Source: an uncultured Sphingomonas sp. (GTDB lineage Bacteria > Pseudomonadota > Alphaproteobacteria > Sphingomonadales > Sphingomonadaceae). Taken from it: DNA of 40,975 nucleotides. The position numbers and the translations under genes are program-made. The stretch covers positions 1 through 40,975 of the forward strand of contig CAJYJW010000239.1 in assembly GCA_913775025.1 (NCBI GenBank), read 5' to 3'. The notes below the pieces were generated by a model. It saw only the letters and a list, made by a program, of their open reading frames with translations. It was not told where the DNA came from and made no database searches. Numbering within the stretch: the stretch's first letter is position 1; every line of letters starts with the position of its first letter. Positions 36,961 through 40,975 of the stretch are shown here, in pieces.

Positions 36961-39660
36961 TCAGGCGCTCTCCGCCCAAGGCCAGGCCTTGCGGGCGCGG
37001 GCGGCGTAGCCGAAATCGACGCGGCCGAGATCGATGTTGGGGGAATAATGGGGATCGTCGTCCAGCACGTCGGCCCAGCGCGCGCGCATCCAGGCGGCCT
37101 CCTCGTTCAGCCGTTTCGCCCGCACGCCCTGCTTGTCGCTGCCCCGCGTGTGGCTTTCCTTATGGATCAGGGTGATATCGGGATCGGCGATGATCCTGAG
37201 GCCCCTGGCGCCGATCTTCAGGCATAGGTCGACATCGTTATAGGCGACGCGCAGATCCTCGTCGAAGCCGCCGACGGCGAGGAAATCGGCGCGGCGCACG
37301 AACATGCAGGCGGCGGTGACGGCGGAGACCTCCTGCAGCAGCCGCGCCTTGCCGAAATAGCCGGGCAGGCTGCCCTCCAGCCCCAGATGCGGGATGCCCG
37401 CGATGCGATGCTCCCCCATGCCGAGCGCGATGCCGAAATGCTGGAGCGTGCCGTCGGGATAGAGCAGGCGCGCGCCGACCATGCCGATTTCCTCCTGGCT
37501 CAGGAAGGCGCGGGCGCGGTTGAGCCAGTCGGCCGAGACTACTTCGGTATCGTTGTTGAGGAAGCAGAGGATCTCGCCCTTCGCCTGCTCCGCCGCCATG
37601 TTGTTGATGCGCGAGAAGTTGAAGTCGCCCGGATCACTCAGGATCGTCACGTCGTCGCGCGCGCCGATCTCCGCGAACCAGGTGAGCGTCTCGGGGTCGT
37701 CCGATCCGTTGTCGACGATCAGGATTTCGGTGTGCGCGTGATCGCGCGCGAGAATCGAGTCCACGCACGGCTTCAGCAGGTCCAGCCCGTTGCGGGTGGG
37801 GATGATGATCGAGACGGACGTATCGAACAGGCGCGAGGGGCGGATGCCGGTGCAGCCCGGCGCGAAGCCCTCGACCGAGCGGAACGGCATGCCCGTCCGC
37901 TCGAAATGGCCGTTGATCGCGCTTTGCGCGGCGACGACCGCATAGCCTTTCTGGTCGGCCGAGACGGCGGTGGAGCCGGGAATCATCCGCCAGTGATAGA
38001 GGATATGGGGGATGTGGACGATCCGCTCCGGCCCGCTCTGTTCGAAGCAGCGGAGGAGGAGGTCATAGTCCTGGCTCCCCTCCAGCCCCAGCCGGAAGCC
38101 GCCCACCGCCTCGATCAGTGACCGGCGATAAACGCCGAGATGGCTGACCATATTATGGCCGTATAACAGATACTTGTTGAACTCGCCCTTGAAGTAGGGC
38201 TGCGTCCGGTATCCGTCGGTCGTCACCTTGTCCTCGTCGGAATAGAGGATGTCGGCGTCCGGGTGGCGGTTGATATACCAGGCGAGCACGAACAGCGTGT
38301 AATCGGGCACCAGATCGTCATGATCGACGAGGACGATGTAATCGCCGGTGGCGAGCGCCAGCGCCGAATTGCTGGCGGCCGAGATGTGGCCGTTGAACGG
38401 ACGCTTCACATAGCGCACGCGGGGATCGCGCGCCGCATAGTCCGCCAGCACCTCCACCACGGCGGGGTTGGGCGAATTGTCGTCGGCGACGCAGATCTCG
38501 AAATCCGTCCATGTCTGGGCAAGCAGGGAATCGAGGCATTCGCGCAGCAGCACCGGCGGCGTATTGTAGGTCGGCATCACGAAGGAGAAGGTCGGGCGGA
38601 TCGCCAGCTCCGCCGCCATCGCCTCCATCCGGCGATAATCGGCGGGCGAGGGGGCGGCGTTCTGCGCGATCCAGTGCGCGTAATCGTGGCTGAAGTTGAT
38701 CGCATGGCCGAGATCGAAACCCAGCGCCAGCGCGTGGGAGGGCAGGCCGGGCTTGTCCTTGTCCCCCGCGAAGGTGTTGCGGAGAAGGTCGAGCAGCCGG
38801 TCCATGTCGACATCGTCGGGCGCATCGGCACGCACGACCCGCTCCACCGCGGCGAGATCGGCGAGCGGGGTGACGGTGATGCGGGGCAGGGTGAGGCGGT
38901 TGGGCGTCTCGTCGGGGTCGAAGCGCAACCGCTCGATCCTGGCGGGATCAACCAGCAGCACCTGCGCCTTGCCGTCGGTATAGGAGAAGCGGGTGCTCTC
39001 GCGCTCGCTCAGGCCGTGGCCGAAATCGACGTAAAGCTGCGCGACGGGCCGGATGCCGGGATCGAGCGAGGCGACCTCGATCGTGAGGAGGGCCATGGGC
39101 GTGGTGATGCGCGCGCCGTCCCACGCGAACATGATCCACGGATCGCGCGACAGCGTCTCGATCCCCTCGCGCGTCACGCCCACGTCGCGGCAGGCGACGG
39201 CGACGAGACCGGATGCCTCCCGCGAGAGATCGGCCAGCGTGCGCGACGAGACCGGATCGCCCAGAGCGGTGAAATCGATCTGGCCTTCGCCGAACATCTC
39301 GTAGAGATCGCGCCGCGCCTGCGCGCCGCCTGCCGCGGCACTCTCCCGCAGCCGTTCGGCCCCCGCGTCCCGCTCGCCCGCCGCCAGCAGCGCATGGGCA
39401 TGGTGGAGCAGCGGATCGGGGTCGCCGGGCAGCACCTCCACCGCCTGCCGATAGGCCCAGGCCGCCTCCTGGCCCTGCTTCGCCTCCTTCAGCACATGGC
39501 CCAGCTGCACCCAGATCCGCCCGTCCCGCGGGCGCAACGCCAGATGCCGGCGATAGGCCGCCGCCGCCGCCGCCCAGTCCTTCGCATCGCGCGCGATATT
39601 GCCTTCCCGGCTGAAGCGGGTGCGGTTGCGGCGCTTGGCGAGGGCGGAGAGAAGCGACAT
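36961..39660 (-). CDS. TPR plus double GT2 glycosyltransferase
   Basis: Start at MSLLSALAKRRNRTRF; TPR AAAAYRRHLALRPRDGRIWVQLGHVLKEAKQ; SFVMPTYNTPPVLLRECLDSLLAQTWTDFEICVADDNS (GT2 no. 1); VSIIIPTRNGLDLLKPCVDSILARDHAHTEILIVDNGSDD (GT2 no. 2). Confidence 0.92.
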   Translation of the reverse strand: MSLLSALAKRRNRTRFSREGNIARDAKDWAAAAAAYRRHLALRPRDGRIWVQLGHVLKEAKQGQEAAWAYRQAVEVLPGDPDPLLHHAHALLAAGERDAGAERLRESAAAGGAQARRDLYEMFGEGQIDFTALGDPVSSRTLADLSREASGLVAVACRDVGVTREGIETLSRDPWIMFAWDGARITTPMALLTIEVASLDPGIRPVAQLYVDFGHGLSERESTRFSYTDGKAQVLLVDPARIERLRFDPDETPNRLTLPRITVTPLADLAAVERVVRADAPDDVDMDRLLDLLRNTFAGDKDKPGLPSHALALGFDLGHAINFSHDYAHWIAQNAAPSPADYRRMEAMAAELAIRPTFSFVMPTYNTPPVLLRECLDSLLAQTWTDFEICVADDNSPNPAVVEVLADYAARDPRVRYVKRPFNGHISAASNSALALATGDYIVLVDHDDLVPDYTLFVLAWYINRHPDADILYSDEDKVTTDGYRTQPYFKGEFNKYLLYGHNMVSHLGVYRRSLIEAVGGFRLGLEGSQDYDLLLRCFEQSGPERIVHIPHILYHWRMIPGSTAVSADQKGYAVVAAQSAINGHFERTGMPFRSVEGFAPGCTGIRPSRLFDTSVSIIIPTRNGLDLLKPCVDSILARDHAHTEILIVDNGSDDPETLTWFAEIGARDDVTILSDPGDFNFSRINNMAAEQAKGEILCFLNNDTEVVSADWLNRARAFLSQEEIGMVGARLLYPDGTLQHFGIALGMGEHRIAGIPHLGLEGSLPGYFGKARLLQEVSAVTAACMFVRRADFLAVGGFDEDLRVAYNDVDLCLKIGARGLRIIADPDITLIHKESHTRGSDKQGVRAKRLNEEAAWMRARWADVLDDDPHYSPNIDLGRVDFGYAARARKAWPWAESA

Positions 39661-39787
39661 CGGGCGGTTTCCGGCGGAACGAAGGGCGTCGGCCCTTATC
39701 GCGGCCGGCGCTCGTCTGTTAGACGGGTTCGATTCAGGCGGCCACCCCCTCGGGTTCCGGGCCGGAAGACGGGGGTATGAGGGCGTC

Positions 39788-40975
39788 ATGATACCGGGCT
39801 GGTTGCTGTCGCCTTTGGCCAGAGCGCGGCGGGCGGCGCGGGCGCGGGACTGGGCGGGGGCGGTAGCGGCCTATCGGCGGCATCTGGCGCGGCATCCGCT
39901 GGATGCGGCGGCGTGGATGCAGCTTGGCCACAACATCAAGGCGACGGGCGATCTCGCCGCCGCCACCGCCGCCTATCGCGAGGCGGTGCGGATCGCGCCG
40001 GGCGTGGCGGACAGCTGGATCCACCTGGCCCATCTGGAGCGGGGGGACCGCGAGACGGCGATCGCGGCGTTGCAACAGGCGATCGCCGCCGATGGCGGAT
40101 CAGCGGCGGCGGTGGCGGCGTTCCTCGCGCTCGGCGCGCGCGACCGGTTGCCCTTGCCCGTCCAGCAGCGGATCGAGGCCGAGGAGGGCACCTTCGCCCT
40201 TTCGCGCTATGCCGCCTGGCTCGCCGCCCGCCCGGTGGCGCAGGCTGTCCCCGCGCCCGGCGTGGTCGCGGTGATCGACGGGCGGGGGGCGGGCGACGCG
40301 GCGATCGCCGCCACCCGCGCCACCCTCGGGGATCTGCCGGTCCTCGTCCTCGGGCGTAACGTGGGAGAGGGGGACGCGCCGCCGCTTGCGCCGCTGCTGC
40401 TGATCGAGGCGGGCACGCGGATCGCGCCCGACGCCGCCGCCCGCCTGCGCGCCGCCATCGCGGAGACGGGGGCGGGGGCGGCCTATTGCGACCACGATCA
40501 TTGGGAGGGGGCCGAACGCCGCGATCCCGTGTTCCAGCCGATGTTCGATCCCGTCTGGTTCGCGCGCGCCGCCGTGCGCCCGCCCTGCCTGCTGCTGGCC
40601 GAGGGTGCCGCCCGCCCCGCGACGTGGGGCGCGCTGTTCCGCCGGCGGCTGGCGCTGCCGGTGCCCTACGCGCATGTGCCGCTGCTGCTCGCCAGCCGAT
40701 GGGCGGGGGCCGTGGCGGCGGAGGTCGCGCCGCTGCCCGCCGATCCGCCGGGAGACGGCGTGATCCAGGTAATCGTGCAGACGCGCGACGCGCCCGACAT
40801 GCTGCGCGCCTGCATCGAGACGTTGCGCGCCACCGCCGACCGGCCAGACCGGCTCGATATCGTCATCGTCGACAATCGCAGCGCGCTGCCCGAAACCGCG
40901 GCGCTGCTGGCGGGCTGGGCGGAGGCGGGCATCGCGCGCACGATCGCGCATGACGCGCCGTTCAACTGGGCGCTC
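39788..40975 (+). CDS. TPR-GT2 glycosyltransferase, 3' truncated by window end (not in ORF track)
   Basis: Open 396-codon frame from atgataccgggctgg: WAGAVAAYRRHLARHPLDAAAWMQLGHNIKATGDLAAATAAYREAVRIAPGVADSWIHLAHL ... IQVIVQTRDAPDMLRACIETLRATADRPDRLDIVIVDNRSALPETAALLAGW. Confidence 0.85.
   Translation, partial: MIPGWLLSPLARARRAARARDWAGAVAAYRRHLARHPLDAAAWMQLGHNIKATGDLAAATAAYREAVRIAPGVADSWIHLAHLERGDRETAIAALQQAIAADGGSAAAVAAFLALGARDRLPLPVQQRIEAEEGTFALSRYAAWLAARPVAQAVPAPGVVAVIDGRGAGDAAIAATRATLGDLPVLVLGRNVGEGDAPPLAPLLLIEAGTRIAPDAAARLRAAIAETGAGAAYCDHDHWEGAERRDPVFQPMFDPVWFARAAVRPPCLLLAEGAARPATWGALFRRRLALPVPYAHVPLLLASRWAGAVAAEVAPLPADPPGDGVIQVIVQTRDAPDMLRACIETLRATADRPDRLDIVIVDNRSALPETAALLAGWAEAGIARTIAHDAPFNWAL

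Noticed and set aside
34849-39780. Plus-strand ORFs 34849-35538, 35699-37009, 37387-38121 and 38263-39780
   Set aside because: Antisense to methyltransferase, PhyH and GT2 genes; typical GC-driven open frames
1-40975. tRNA/rRNA genes as integration sites
   Set aside because: No convincing cloverleaf or rRNA segment noticed; a tRNAscan/Infernal run would be needed to exclude them firmly

Overview
High-GC window of alphaproteobacterial type; codon style and protein families suggest a Sphingomonas-like organism (inference). From left to right: (1) the 3' end of a nitronate monooxygenase gene, a solitary serine recombinase, and a minus-strand stress-type cluster (membrane protein with a strong intrinsic terminator, two CsbD-like proteins, a PAS-LuxR regulator, a small lipoprotein). 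(2) A polysaccharide deacetylase gene whose last 27 coding nt, stop codon and downstream spacer are repeated exactly (57 bp) 14,640 bp away, just upstream of nhaA. The two copies bracket a 14.6-kb island. The island carries a multiply frameshifted serine-recombinase remnant at its left edge, a secreted DUF3857/transglutaminase/TPR protein, a membrane TIR-TPR protein, a 2084-aa RTX protein, and a TPR/SLOG-like/class III nucleotide cyclase overlapping the RTX gene by 4 nt. (3) nhaA, VOC and SDR enzymes, and a microbial rhodopsin with a DTG helix-C motif next to a Brp/Blh carotene dioxygenase gene that appears frameshifted; a YihY/BrkB gene is divergent from the rhodopsin. (4) A plasmid-type replication/partition module: wHTH protein, RepA, ParA and a small partner, 22-23 bp iterons in two pairs, and GATAGCTATC palindromes flanking the par genes. 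(5) A surface-glycan cluster: GT61, two methyltransferases, a PhyH-type dioxygenase, and two divergent TPR-GT2 proteins, the second running off the window and missing from the ORF track. The leading candidate for a new system is the repeat-bounded TIR // RTX-cyclase island. Next are the DTG-rhodopsin/blh pair and the iteron/centromere architecture. All family calls come from reading motifs; no searches were run.
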